NCBI GenBank assembly: GCA_900660155.1
Contig: CABFPE010000697.1
Coordinates: 225,998-289,997, forward strand
Origin: Hofstenia miamia
Lineage: Eukaryota; Xenacoelomorpha; Acoela; Hofsteniidae
Reading direction: 5' to 3'
Length of the DNA: 64,000 nucleotides
Shown: in pieces, positions 11,718 through 23,399 of the stretch
How the letters are laid out: every line of letters begins with the position of its first letter
Position numbering within the stretch: position 1 is the stretch's first letter
Program-made: the position numbers and the translations under genes
The notes under the pieces: generated by a model
What the model saw: the letters and a program-made list of their open reading frames with translations, nothing else
Databases searched by the model: none
What the model was told of the DNA's origin: nothing

Positions 11718-12161
11718 AATTAACAGGGCTGTTGTTTTTTGAGCTAAAAAATGCAAACTTTTAACATAATAAAATTGACTTTATTTACCTTAAAATCCGA
11801 TTATTTAAAATACTTGTTTTACCTCGGAATTTGAAATTATTTGTGTCAAAATTTTTTTAAGTGTTCATTTCACTACACATTTAAAATGAAAGACAAAAAT
11901 ATAAGAATCATTTTTGCAGTTCTTATGTAAAAAGGGAATTGATAGATCTTGTAATTACAAAATAGCATAAATTTTGTCGAACATCAGTCTTTCACAAATA
12001 AAATAGAATTTTTAACTTGTCCATAGAACAATGTTCAATATCAAAATGCAAGAAACAAGTGCAATTTTATGGAGATGCTACAATAACCGGTTTATTAAAA
12101 CTTAAATGGGACATTTCGAGCTTTTGCACAACATAAAAGAGTATAATATGGTGTGTTGTAA

Positions 12162-12172
12162 AATATATATAC

Positions 12173-12221
<49 letters not shown>

Positions 12222-12230
12222 GGTATATAT
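12162..12230. repeat. (TA)n microsatellite
   Basis: TA repeat with one ACG and one CCGG interruption. Confidence 0.9.
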
Positions 12231-12239
12231 ATGAACATA

Positions 12240-12490
12240 TACGGGCTCTAAATACTATGGGATGTGTATCAACCGGCCGCACTTTCCGATTTTCCATAGT
12301 ATCCAGTGCCTTTTTGATGGAAAGCCAGAATAATTCATTTATCCAAAAAATTTTCAATTGCGCATTTGGAATAAGTTTCTAATTTCTTATGTATGAGTTT
12401 TTCAAAAAAAATTTTGGGCCTGTATCCAGCGGCCTCCACCATAGTATCTAGCACTCGTATAGATTTCTTTGTAGCCAGCGCCTTGCAGAT
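12240..12490. repeat. Repeated GGATACTATGG motif region between TA arrays
   Basis: On the minus strand the motif TGGATACTATGG, or a close variant with a GCGGCC/GAGGCCGC neighbour, occurs at about 12300, 12445 and 12265 (the last inverted). Frames run through this region but read in two registers and share these repeated nucleotides, so I favour a small repetitive element over an exon. TA arrays lie on both sides (12162-12230, 12505-12529). Confidence 0.4.
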
Positions 12491-12839
12491 ATTTGAAACT
12501 TTTATGTATATATATATATATATATATATCAATTTAATAGTCCACCATGTAGTGTTGCAGAGAAATCTAATTGAATTTATACTGAACATGAGTACATTGA
12601 GTTAATTCTCATTGAATAATAATAAAGTATGCACTCCGCTGCATAAAATTTTTGGGACATGACCACACTTCCCCTTTATGTCAATCGAAAGTGTATGTTT
12701 CGAGCAGAATTTTTGAACTCAGTACAATAATTGTTTCATTAGCACTTCTCAAAAGAATACATTTGTATCTGAAAATTTATGCAACAACTTATAATCTACT
12801 TTGATATTTTCAGTGAATTTGAATGTAAAATTTTTTTAC

Positions 12840-12962
12840 CTGGTCTCCTGCTATATTTTCTTTCAAGAGGTCTGCAATTTGCTTTAAACTGTTGTCCAGT
12901 GTCTTTAGCCCTCCAAGAATTTTCGGTAATATATCTTTAGATACCGAAGTGGATTTCTTATT
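12840..12962 (-). CDS. Candidate internal host exon, unidentified
   Basis: On the minus strand an acceptor (GCAATTAG) is followed by 123 nt open in one frame and by a strong donor (GACCAG then GTAAAA). The exon would be 41 codons, phase 0 at both sides. The product begins NKKSTSVSKDILPKILGG and continues with a leucine-rich amphipathic stretch, LKTLDNSLKQIADLLKEN, likely a helix. Base composition is richer in G and C than the surroundings. I do not recognise the protein and found no convincing neighbouring exon. It could be a chance frame, but the donor, acceptor and periodic leucines together make a real exon plausible. Confidence 0.4.
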
Positions 12963-13430
12963 CTAATTGCTTTTTAAAAGGAGTTAATATTAAAAAATTA
13001 TACTTTTCTCTGTACATTAGAACGAGCTCGAGATTTCATTGATGTTTCTATAAAAATTGATATTTCATTAAGTTACTTTTGAAATTAAAATGTAAAATAC
13101 TGCTAAATACAGTTACTACGGAAGCCAAATATGCAATTTTTCAATATAGAGAATAATATAAATTATTATCTAAAACTGTTTGAGTCAACATTATTTTTTC
13201 ATAGGAAAGAATAGCGTCTGAAAATCATTAACACTCCTTCTACAGTCTAAACATTCCATAGAAAATCTTGGTTTTGCTAGTGCATCCAACTAATTTAGAA
13301 CGGAGAATATTTGGAGAAGACATGTGAAAGATCTTTGTAGCTGCAAGTTTATATTGATTTTTATTTCTACTGTTCACCAAGTACTTTTTCCAATTGTCCT
13401 TGACTCCAAATGAAAAATCTATCACATCAA

Positions 13431-13434
<4 letters not shown>

Positions 13435-13464
<30 letters not shown>
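13435..13464. repeat. (TA)n microsatellite
   Basis: Uninterrupted TA repeat just left of the Ginger-like element. Confidence 0.9.
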
Positions 13465-13467
<3 letters not shown>

Positions 13468-13478
13468 TCTCTCAATTT

Positions 13479-14633
13479 GCATAATGGCCTAATGTGAACA
13501 TTAGGCAGCAATCTTGCCTAATGTGCGCATTACGCAAATAAATTGGCTGATGTTCAAAATAGTTGCGTAATGTTCACATTAACCTGGGCTTTCAAATTAT
13601 GCAAGTTCATTTTGCCCAAAGTGAACATATGAAAGAATTTTTTAATACTATTATCGCCGGATTTGAAGCTGGTGACTGGACGCAACATCGTCCTTAAAGC
13701 CAGGGGTGTTGAACGACTGAATGGAAAACAAGATCTAAATATGGTTAATGCGCCATAAATTTGTTACATGGCAAATCAATATCAGTTTGATATGAAAAAA
13801 CAAGCTAAATCCTTTTAAAGTTACATTCGGCCAAGATCCGCAATTTGGATTAATATAATCTATTCTGCTCCAAACTTGAGACATTTTTAGCAAAAGGAAA
13901 GGAACAAACTCAAAAAATCCAAAGTTTGTAGCCATTACATAAGAGATAGAAAAAAACAGAGGCCGGAGCAGTAGATGCAGGAGGAGCAGATACAGCAGTT
14001 TTTGAGCATGTATTTGTGACAGCACAGAGGAAGATACAAATACACATGTTGCATGTTTCTGATATCCATGTTACAGCTGACACAGGACAGTCTAAGGCCG
14101 GACATAGAATGATATGTAGCGCAAAAACAATTCCTCAAGCCAATACTTGTTGGATGATGTGAGCACTCCAAAAGCAGAATGTGGTCCATCCAATCCAGAA
14201 AAATCTTCTTGTGGTCGTCTGGAATTAACGTACTGGACAGAATACTGTAGGCTGCTCCAAGGAATTGTAGAAGCAAAATTTACCGCAGCCGAACTTTGTC
14301 CTATAGGTTTAGATTAAACTGGATAAGGTTCCTGATATGAGTCTATGGCTTAGAACTGCTACAGAAAAGACAATAGGCTGTCAACAATTTGGGAAATGTC
14401 AATGCAAAACACACTATACTTCAGGACGATGCAGTTGCAAAAGACAGAAAATGTTATGCAACTTGCGCTGTCAGCCTGGCACTACACATAAGAAGATATA
14501 AAAAGAATGTGATTTCTGTTTGTGTGATTCGTTTTGTAGTTTAAAGTTACTTCGTCTTAAAACATTATGTACTTTGGGCAAAATGGTGCTGCATAATGTC
14601 AACATTACGTAATTTTTGCCTAATGTTGATAGT
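13479..14633 (+). mobile_element. Broken Ginger/KRBA2-like DNA transposon remnant
   Basis: The ends are complex inverted repeats: ATTTTGCCCAAAGTGAACAT near 13610-13630 matches the reverse complement of sequence near 14565-14585, and TGCGTAATGTTCACATTA-like motifs recur at both ends. Near the right end a frame (14314-14503) encodes a cysteine-rich tail with CQQFGKCQCKTHYTSGRC followed by SCKRQKMLC, preceded by VPDMSLWLRTA. This cluster is the C-terminal signature of KRBA2-like integrase-core transposases related to Ginger elements. The integrase core is not recognisable here. The copy is short and broken in many places. Confidence 0.6.
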
Positions 14634-14635
14634 TA

Positions 14636-14637
<2 letters not shown>

Positions 14638-14669
<32 letters not shown>
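14638..14669. repeat. (TA)n microsatellite
   Basis: TA repeat directly right of the Ginger-like element. Confidence 0.9.
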
Positions 14670-14671
<2 letters not shown>

Positions 14672-16602
14672 TTTAACAAAAATGATAATTGTTGAAAAAT
14701 TGAGTAAGTATCATTATCTACTTTATAATCGGTATTTTACAACTCAATTAACATCACATTGTTGGGCAATTTTTGGTCGTTTGGCTATTAAGCCAATATC
14801 GGCTCTTACACCTAGCTGTCATTTGTACTTTGTTATACTTCTAATAATATTTTTGAGGTTTTTTCTTTAAACATGCTAAATGCAATATCTGGAACAAGTT
14901 GCTAGTGCTCATGAGATTTTCTTAATTTCAAGAGCACAAAATTTTCTCCATGAAAACCATCATATTACTTGAGAAGAAGTTAATATGTTGATGCACATTG
15001 TGAATCTTAAAGACATGAATGCTCAAATACTTTGCTGGGCAGCAGCATTAAAATTGTTGATTTTGTTGCGCATCTTTGAAGCTTTTATAAAGGAACTTTC
15101 CTAATTCTTAATCCGTGGAGCCATAGAGTCACTAGCTTTGAGTTTATTTAAACTTTTACTCCAGGTACATTTATTGAAGCCAGGACTATTTTTATTAGAG
15201 GTGATAGCAATTAATTGATTGTTAACCTTTAATAAATCAAATATTAATAGTTAACTTTTAAATTTTTAAAAAAATTCTGCATTAACATTAATTGAAAAAT
15301 TCTGTTAACTAGAAACAATAGAATGTAAGATTTCTGTTTCAAATATCAGAAACTATCTACGCAATCTCACAAGCATATTAACAGCTTTTGGTTCAAGTGT
15401 TGAACGCGTCTTGTTAACATTGTAGCAATGAGGACTAAATAATCGAGCACATGGAATTGAATCTGATTAATAGTTAAATAAAAATTTAATCGTTTAAATA
15501 GAAACGTTTAATCGATGAATTAATCTTCAAATTCCGCATTGACGAAGTTATTCATCAGGTACAACTAATATTCATTGGGGCATGAAGGCATCCATAATCA
15601 AATCTCAAAGCTGGACATTCTGTTGACGTTTGTCACGTCCTCTCAGTTGCGTTTTCCCAGAGAAGTTATCAGCACGACTGTCCCGGAAACACAAAATCGC
15701 AAATGCGCTAAAATTTGTCCTTCGCAAATTTGAAAACTCGAAATCTTTACAAAATGGTTGTAATTTTTGAAATCAGAATTCAAAATGATTCCTAATCAAT
15801 TTTCACACTTCCAGAAGGAAATTTAATGGCAGAAATATACAATAATTGGGTGAAGAATCGAGAAATCAATTACAAGTAAATGGTAAATATATGTCAGAAA
15901 GAATTATGAAGGTGCAAGCATTTAACTAATCAAATTTGAATTTTAAAGATTTTGAAATTGGTGGCAATCAAGTAACTGTTCTCTCTCATCATTTGATGAG
16001 TCCAAGTTTGTTTATTGCTAAGTGCATTCAGATTTACTACAATAGCATAATGAATTGCATGATCAGAAATGTATCATTATTATTGCTTTAGTATTGAATG
16101 TAAATGTAAAATGAAAAAATGCATTTGTATATAAGGGTCGATTTCATTTGTCTTTTGCTAGTTACATGCATGCTCATATTATATTGTTACATAGTGCATA
16201 GTTATAGTTTATATGGAAAACTCAATTATACTCACTTTTCGGTCTTTCATACGGAGTCTTTTCTTTCTTTATATTTTTGTTCGGCTTCATTATCTAAATG
16301 TAATCAAGGGATATTTTGCAGAAATATTAATTACACTATGCAACAAATTTTGAAGTTTGAATTATAAAAATCTTCAAAATTCACACTTGCAATTTGTAAA
16401 TCAAATTTATTCATTGCAAAATGTTTGAATAATTGTTGTTGAAATAATTCCAAAAGCATTTCTAACTTGAAGTTTTTGAAATCTCGGAAAATTCTAAAAT
16501 GATTTTTTAGCATTCTGGGTTTTCTTCAAATTGGATTTATGAATAACTTAGTAATATTTAGCGCTATGCGCTATATACATGAATACATATATATTAATGC
16601 TT
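14670..16602. other. Non-coding AT-rich DNA
   Basis: No supported gene or element. Short frames here have no recognisable motif. Confidence 0.5.
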
Positions 16603-16737
16603 TAATTTGAATTGCTGCTGCCAGACTTCATTGCAATTAGATACATTCATTCAAAATTTTAGGACGTTTTTATCAACACCATTTTGAATAAATTCGTATC
16701 TTTTATATGTGAATCAGATTAGCATATTGGAGATATG

Positions 16738-16742
<5 letters not shown>
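16603..16742 (+). repeat. Dispersed repeat, copy 1 (ends in TA array)
   Basis: About 140 bp starting AATTTGAATTGCTGCTGCCA, matching 20687-20815 in the same orientation at roughly 85 percent with one short gap. Both copies run directly into a TA microsatellite. Confidence 0.7.
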
Positions 16743-16773
<31 letters not shown>

Positions 16774-16797
16774 NTATATAATATCATAACTCCAATA
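16722..16797. repeat. Palindrome centred on a (TA)n array
   Basis: CATATTGGAGATATGATA before the TA array is matched by its near-perfect reverse complement TATCATAACTCCAATATAG after it. One N lies inside the array (16774). Confidence 0.7.
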
Positions 16798-17724
16798 TAG
16801 CGTAATGCGAGGCAAAAAGGAACGTGGGGGAAGGAACGAATTTTTTATTTCAGCGTTTTATTAGCTTCTGGTTAATAGATTTGCTGAGTCATAATGATTA
16901 AAATAATTTCTCGCCCCTTTCTTCTTTGAAAATCGTATTGCTTTTTTTTAAGTGATTAATAAAGAGTTTATAGAGAGTATAAATCAGCCTCTGACAAGAA
17001 TCGTTAAAATTTGGAGAGTATTGAAATATTTGTTAAGGGAATTTTCTTCTGTTTTGAGGCTTTACTACATAACGATCTTCATGATTTTATATTTTTTATT
17101 ATGTTTTTTACTTCTGAAACTACTGCATTGCAAGAAGAGATTCAATCTTCTTTGCATTTTTATTTTTCAGTGCATTTAAAATTAGATATCGAGATGGCGC
17201 AAAAAAGAACATGTGTTTTATTTTCAAGCATATAATAACCTAGGCAGTATTTTATTCATCTCTTAATCCATAAATAGTGTTTTCCTTTTTTCCTTTATGT
17301 ACTTTCTATTTTTGAAGCAGTTTAGAGGGTTTTATGTTCAGTTTGTAAGACATGGACTCACAGTGATTGTTGCACATTTCCAAAAGACATAATAATATGT
17401 GATTTATTTTAAGAAGTGATTTTTTCTTATTTATAACTGTTAAACATCATAACTACAATCAATATTTATAAAGAAACATGTAATTGTTGCTTTAGTTTCA
17501 TTAAACTTTATTTTACATTGTAGTTCCTTGCCTCTTTTAATCCGTTCCTTATTGCCCCGCATATTTGGAAATCTGAAAATTCTGACATTCTTACTTTAAA
17601 CCAATATTTTGAAAAAAAATATAACTTGAAACAGATCCATTTTTTATGACACATTACTAAATAATGGTTTTTATTGACCAACAAAGTCTACGTGTTCCTT
17701 TTTGCACCGAATTACTCTATACAT
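16793..17724. mobile_element. Candidate MITE with GCAAAAAGGAAC inverted ends
   Basis: The left end reads TATAGCGTAATGCGAGGCAA then AAAGGAACG; the right end, reverse-complemented, reads TATAGAGTAATTCGGTGCAA then AAAGGAACA. The inverted repeat is about 30 bp. Both ends abut TA arrays, consistent with TA target preference. No transposase was recognised inside; the frames at 16952-17235 have no known motif. Confidence 0.6.
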
Positions 17725-17733
17725 TATATATAT

Positions 17734-17776
<43 letters not shown>
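17725..17776. repeat. (TA)n microsatellite
   Basis: TA repeat with one AAATA interruption at the right edge of the MITE. Confidence 0.9.
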
Positions 17777-17781
<5 letters not shown>

Positions 17782-19991
17782 TATATTTCCACCATCATGT
17801 GGTAGAATCTACTTAAGCCTGAAAATTTAGAAAAATTAGTTAAAATAATTTGCAATTTGTCTTCTAAAGCAGTTCACTTTACAAAATTGAATTATGGATG
17901 TCTTCTTTCTTTATGTAGAGCAAAATACATGAATGCAAGAAAGTATGATATACCTGCAAAATACCTGCTTGCTAAATATTTCTTAATACACGAAACCGAA
18001 TACACGAAAATTTGAATACGCAACAACACACTTGTTGATGTTTGCTTTGATTGTTTTTGAAGCGAATGAAAACATTAAGGATCTCTTAACTATTTCAATG
18101 ATCAGCATAATTCAATAAATTTTACTTAAGAAGAGGATAATAATCAACTGAAGTTCTTAGATGATTGCATAACAAGAACAAGCTAAATTTCTAAGTTTTT
18201 TTTTGAGATCATGACATCAAAAACAACTAACATAACTATACATATATATACCTTCCAATTTTAGTTTAGCATCTAATTGATTCGAATTAACTCTTGATAA
18301 ATAAATATAACATCAATTCCTTCTAATACTTACTATCATTCAAAATACAAGTTTTCAGCAATTCCTAACATACTTCAAGGAGCCTAAGATATTTGTTCGA
18401 TATACCAATCTGTAACGATAACCAAGGCCTTTAATTCAATTTCAGAAATTTTTTGTAAAAATATAAACTCCAATAAATTTGTCAGGTAAGCAATCCATAA
18501 AATTTTAATATCAAAAAATAGTTATAATTGGTCAAATGAAAAATTTATATAAAAAAATTATATACCATATATTTGTGAAGCAAAATATAAGCACATCTAA
18601 TATCATATCAAAAAATAGAATAAAGGCCTATAATACATACAATATGAACATTGAATAGTCTTATTACAACTAAAGAGACCAAATATATGGTGAATAACGC
18701 ATGTAGTTTGTAGTATAAAAATACAGCTATGTTTGATATAGTGTCTCATTCAAAAATCTTTAAACATGTACATGAAAAAAAGAAGATATTTTTAAGATAA
18801 TTACTCAGCATCAAAATTCAAACATACATTTGTGTACAAAAGTCTTTACAAGTTTTTCAACAGTTTTTAAAAATGTATAAAACAATTGCTATTTTGATTG
18901 CAATTTTATTTTATCCATTAATCATAGCGTTTCTGCAATTTTTGCACCCCGTCACATCAGAATTTGACAAAGCAGTAAAATATTAATTATTTTCGGTACC
19001 AAGTTCTTCTATGCTAAGCTGCCTAAAACTACAGTTGACATTAGAAAACGAGCTTTAGAGCTCTCCCTATTTGATGCTATTTTGACAACTCAACATTTCT
19101 TGAAGATTGCTATTCAATGCAGTGAAGGAAGAAAAAAATGGATATCCCAAAGAGATAAACTAAAACAGATAGACCAAAAGCACTGGAAAAAAGAACAGAA
19201 ATACACCAAATCAATCGCTTTTGAACTCCTAAGCAGCTGGCGACAGCCGAGATGTCATAAATCCTAATTCTATATCATAGAAGCATACATCGATATCTTT
19301 ATAGGATTGGCTTTCTGTAATTCAAAAACAGTGGACTTTGTATGATTGAAAGCAATTTATTCTACGAGATGTCATCGCCAAACACCAGTCAAAATATTGA
19401 ACAAAAAAATTTTCCTAGTTGCTGAGGCTTGGGGAGGAGCCTATTCGAGAGGACTAGTGTCACACTCTCGTCAAATGTTAATACCAAACAATAATTGAAA
19501 ATGAACATTATTAGAATCGTTGAAAGTTGTTAAAATATCGAGTGATTGTGAAAAGTCCACAGAAATTGGATTGCTTGTAGGAGGCACCAAAGAGGAATAG
19601 TCAGACTACTAATAAAGAGACTCTATGGGTCATTGCCGAAGTGAATTGAAAAAAAATTTAAATCAAAAGGCAGTACCATAGTCGTTTAAATAAGGTAGAC
19701 ATGTTCGTTGTTTTATCTTATATAGTTATTGAATAAGTAGGTTTTGTTATTTGAATTTTTCATTTGGACAATTACTGCAACGGTTTTTGTCTACAATTGT
19801 AGCTGAATCAATCATTATTAAAGAACATCTAAATTAAAATCAAACTGATGATAATGAGCAATCAAATTAATCCTGAACTTCGCATGTCTTAAAATTGATT
19901 GTTTGTATAAGTATTATGAATTTTCAACGTGAAACGAAGTATGCGTTGTTTGAATATACGTTTAATTTCCATTCTTTTATAATATAAGAAG
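17777..19991. other. Non-coding AT-rich DNA
   Basis: No supported gene. A short lysine-rich frame at 19082-19267 has no motif that I recognise and no splice context. Confidence 0.5.
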
Positions 19992-20116
19992 TAGTGCTGG
20001 TTAATCCAGTCAAATTAAACCCGGTTAAGGCCATTTAATCTGCAGAAGCCGGTTAATCAGGTTAAAATCTGGTTAAGGAATTATATTTTTAATTTCCAAA
20101 AGTTATTGATTAAAAT

Positions 20117-20162
20117 TCTTTGGGGTGTTACAAAATAATAGAAATACTGGGCAACGTTGCAG
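20117..20162 (+). repeat. 46-bp perfect repeat, copy 1
   Basis: TCTTTGGGGTGTTACAAAAT and the next 26 bases are identical to 23354-23399, same orientation, 3.2 kb away. Confidence 0.9.
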
Positions 20163-20286
20163 AGATTTCTACTTCTTATAATTCTAGTGCTAATCTACAT
20201 TTTTGCCATTCAAATTATTGAATCTACCGATGTGTGTTCTGTTTCAAAAACTATGAAGAATGTTGGAAATGATGCATCAAATTCTA

Positions 20287-20671
20287 CAAGGTAGCAAACG
20301 GATCGACCCAACCCGACCCGCGAGTTGGGTCAAAGAAAGGTTGGGTTGTAGGTCACAATTTATCGGGTTGGGTCATGAGTCAAAATTTTGAAAATTTGCA
20401 GGGTTAGAGAAATGTGTTATTTGAAGGATTTCCCTGAAATATTAGTGGACAACTAATCATGCATTTTCATTTAGTATGCAATCTACTATGCTATTTAAAA
20501 CCTATTTATAAATTATGTTAATGACATTGTTTCATCTTAGTTTTATCAAGCAATTGCAAATACAACTAGAGTCAAAAGCTGACTGTCTAACCCATGGGTC
20601 GGGTCATGGGTCAATTGTCTTCGGATTGGGATGGGTCGTGGGTCAAAATATGTGACTCGTTTGCCACTCTG
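20287..20671 (+). mobile_element. GGGTCG-rich hAT-type MITE, copy 1
   Basis: About 385 bp, starting CAAGGTAGCAAACGGATCGA and ending in CTCGTTTGCCACTCTG, with many GGGT(C/T)GGGTC units at both ends. The flanks (AATTCTA and ACTTCTA) are nearly the same, suggesting a target duplication. No coding capacity. Confidence 0.75.
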
Positions 20672-20686
20672 ACTTCTACATGCTCC

Positions 20687-20814
20687 AATTTGCATTGCTG
20701 TTGCCAGACTTTATTGCAATTAGATAAAGTCATTCAAAATTCTAAGACGCTTTTATCAACACCTTTTTGAATAAATTGAATCAGATCAACATATTGAAGA
20801 TATGATATGATATG

Positions 20815-20842
<28 letters not shown>
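20687..20842 (+). repeat. Dispersed repeat, copy 2, with TA array
   Basis: Second copy of the 16603-16742 repeat, again ending in GATATGATA and a TA microsatellite (20815-20842). Confidence 0.7.
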
Positions 20843-20845
<3 letters not shown>

Positions 20846-20993
20846 AAATATTACAATTTGATTTTGTCACATATAAATAGAACACAATTCTTTTTTAATT
20901 AAAAATAAATGTATGTAGTTATGCAAACACCTGGCTAAAATCGGCTAAGTTAAGAAGAAATCCGGAAAATTATATTGTGGCCGCACAGCACTA

Positions 20994-22093
20994 ATATGAG
21001 GCTCAAAAAACCGCATTTTATATATATAAATGTATATATGATGAAGCTTAGTAACTGATTACCTTCAGTGAATGCACTTATAATCAATATGCAATCTGAA
21101 ATAAATTTCTAAGAAAAACAATGTATTGAATGTCAGACAGACTGCAGATAGTGCCAAAATAAACGGCATGATAACAATACATAGAGAGTTAATATAGGCC
21201 TATGATAACCTGTAACAGCATTAGTGCGAAACACGCTATTCACACGAAAATAACCGTTGTCCATTGTATTATCTTAATATTGATTATCTCATCTTGTCTT
21301 AAATTCAAAATTCAAATCCGTGATCTACTTTAGACAATTCGGCACCGCGAGTGTCTCTTAATTTTATTTTTTGTTGGGGTTTTCTACTTAGGTCGTTTAT
21401 TAGGGTGAAAAGTTGCACTCTTTTCTTATTTTTCTTAGACTTAAGCAGCCTAGCATCTATTTTAAAGGACAAACCTTTTTCTACATTTGCAAAGAATATT
21501 CTCCAAGATTATTTCCAAATTTGAAAATCTTGGGGCATTGGTCTATTGGGGAACATACTTTAGTACAATGTTGAAAACTTCTTTTCAGAACAATTGCTGT
21601 GGTAGAGGTTGTTGAAATGATTAACAAGTTTTCTTAGAAATTCTCGAATTTTTGAAAAAAATTTGAATTCTCTCCATTCTTAGTGTTAATGTATTTAGAA
21701 AGTTTTGAGCCCCTAACAAAGAGCCTTGACTGTTTCTTAATATGTGCAAAGATATTCCATACCCATTGAGGCGTGCTTTGCGCAAAGTCAGAGGTTGCAA
21801 CAGCACGCCTTGATGGGACAAGGCCAACGCTCAGATTTGGAGCGAAAAGGAAAGAGGAAACTCTCCTCTAGCATGTGGTGATTTCAGATTAAGCACACCA
21901 TTAATAGTTTTTAAGCTATAAGCGTTTAAAAATTTTTTATAGGATCATGAAATTTTTTTAAAAATCACCAGGCTGTTTAAGGTTAAGCACAGCAGCGCGC
22001 AATGATCAAACTGTTCAATCAACTAAATATGTTACCAGGATTTTTCTATTTAAGAATGGGCCTACTATCAAATATAATTCTATCTAAAATATC
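20994..22093. other. Non-coding DNA
   Basis: No supported gene. A G/C-richer patch near 21765-21840 has no recognisable product. Confidence 0.5.
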
Positions 22094-22480
22094 ATTCGAC
22101 CCAACCCAAACCTGCAAACAATTGACCCATGAACTGAGCCGACCCATAATATGTTGACCCACGAATCGACCCATGGGTCAAACAGTAAGCTTTTAACTCG
22201 AGTTGTATTTTGAAATGTTTGACAAAACTAACATGAAACACTGTCATTAACATTAATTTAAGAGTAGGTTTAAATAGCATAATAGATTGTATACTAAATG
22301 GAAATGCATGGCTAGTTTTCCACTAATATTTTAGGGAAATCCTTCAAATAATACATTTCTCTGACCCGACAATTTTCAAAATTTTGACCCATGACCCAAC
22401 CCGATAAATTGTGACCTACAACCCAACCTTTCTTTGACCCAACTCGCGGGTCGGGTTGGGTCGACCCGTTTGCCATCCTG
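22094..22480 (-). mobile_element. GGGTCG-rich hAT-type MITE, copy 2
   Basis: Reverse-orientation copy of 20287-20671, about 90 percent similar by eye, starting (minus strand) CAGGATGGCAAACGGGTCGA. The far end is less well kept. Minus-strand frames here are chance products of the repeat. Confidence 0.75.
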
Positions 22481-22990
22481 TTATTTGCACTCACTCATCT
22501 AATTTCTACTATCCATTCAGAATAAACCACAATTTTAAAAATTCCATGTGTTATTGAACAAAGGGTTATTTTAACATCAGCAATATCTGATTGTCCTCAG
22601 ATTTATTCAACACATTAATATATTGAATTAAATACCAAAATGATTTTAGATAGAAACTTTCTGCCTTATTCCTTATCTAACCTTAACATATTTTGCAATT
22701 TGTGATGGCTTGCATTAAAATTTTTAAAATGCCCCATTACCAACATATAATGACATCTAGAACCTAAAAAAACCACACAGTAGAGAATAGCTTCCTCTTT
22801 CATTTTGACCTTTAATTTGCTCCACAACCACTGAATTTGCACACGATGCTCTTGAAAGGAACTTGGGGCTATTTACTGAAAGTTGTCTGTGGGGCTAGTT
22901 GTTGTCTTATTATCTGAATGTTTGATATGGGAATGATTATTATTTAATTTAACTCAATGAAACATAGTTTTCAGATAGTTTGATGAAGCC
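22481..22990. other. Non-coding DNA
   Basis: No supported feature. Confidence 0.5.
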
Positions 22991-23177
22991 CATGCTACAC
23001 GAACAACTTTTGTCGTCCGAACGAACAACTTTTGTCACCAACTGTTGTTGTTGATCTGGTATGCTACACGACCAATTTTAGTCATTTATTTTTTGATAAA
23101 AGTTATGGATGGCATGCTACACGAACGATTTTAGTTGGCGACAAAAATGGTTGATAAAAGCTGTTTGTGTAACATAG
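22991..23177. mobile_element. Small MITE with ATGCTACACGAACAACTTTT ends
   Basis: The left end ATGCTACACGAACAACTTTT and the reverse-complemented right end ATGTTACACAAACAGCTTTT form an inverted repeat. Two more degenerate direct copies of the end motif lie inside (near 23060 and 23112), so the unit looks built from repeated end sequences. Confidence 0.6.
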
Positions 23178-23353
23178 TTCTACGACAACTTTGAATACTT
23201 CAGTTGTTTCATTATATAAGATTTAGGAAAAAATTACCCAAACATCCGAACATGCAGAAAGGATGAAGTTAAGAAATATTGTTCATATAACAACTAAAAT
23301 ATTAAAATATTTTTCAAGCATAAGTTATTGGAACATGCAGAAGTATCAATCAA

Positions 23354-23399
23354 TCTTTGGGGTGTTACAAAATAATAGAAATACTGGGCAACGTTGCAG
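23354..23399 (+). repeat. 46-bp perfect repeat, copy 2
   Basis: Identical to 20117-20162; see that entry. Flanking sequence on both sides differs. Confidence 0.9.

Larger units (their letters stand above)
19992..20993. mobile_element. Tentative hAT-type composite element
   Basis: The left end TAGTGCTGG and the right end CAGCACTA are inverted, and the next bases are GGTTAA-rich on both inner sides. The flanks ATAAGAAG and ATATGAGG agree at six of eight positions, as an aged 8-bp target duplication would. It contains a GGGTCG MITE, a 46-bp repeat and a TA array, so it is a nest of insertions. Confidence 0.4.

Noticed and set aside
12067-12589. Minus-strand frames that could look like two exons (KKSIRVLDTMVEAAGYRPK and KKALDTMENRKVRPVDTHP)
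   Set aside because: They lie beside TA arrays, share repeated nucleotide words and need a frame change, so a small repetitive element explains them better. Not fully excluded.
13240-13482. Minus-strand frame ending TSKTKIFYGMFRL
   Set aside because: Starts in a TA array, has no recognisable domain and ends in a stop before the candidate exon at 12840-12962; support too thin.
13735-14276. Cysteine- and leucine-rich minus-strand frames
   Set aside because: Opposite strand of the Ginger-like remnant; the real signal is on the plus strand.
14314-14503. Cysteine-rich tail as a host zinc-finger gene
   Set aside because: Its spacing fits the KRBA2/Ginger transposase tail, it lies inside inverted ends, and it has no start codon in a sensible place.
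22312-22494. Minus-strand frames in the GGGTCG repeats here and at 26437-26646
   Set aside because: Both copies translate the same repeat and neither looks like a protein.
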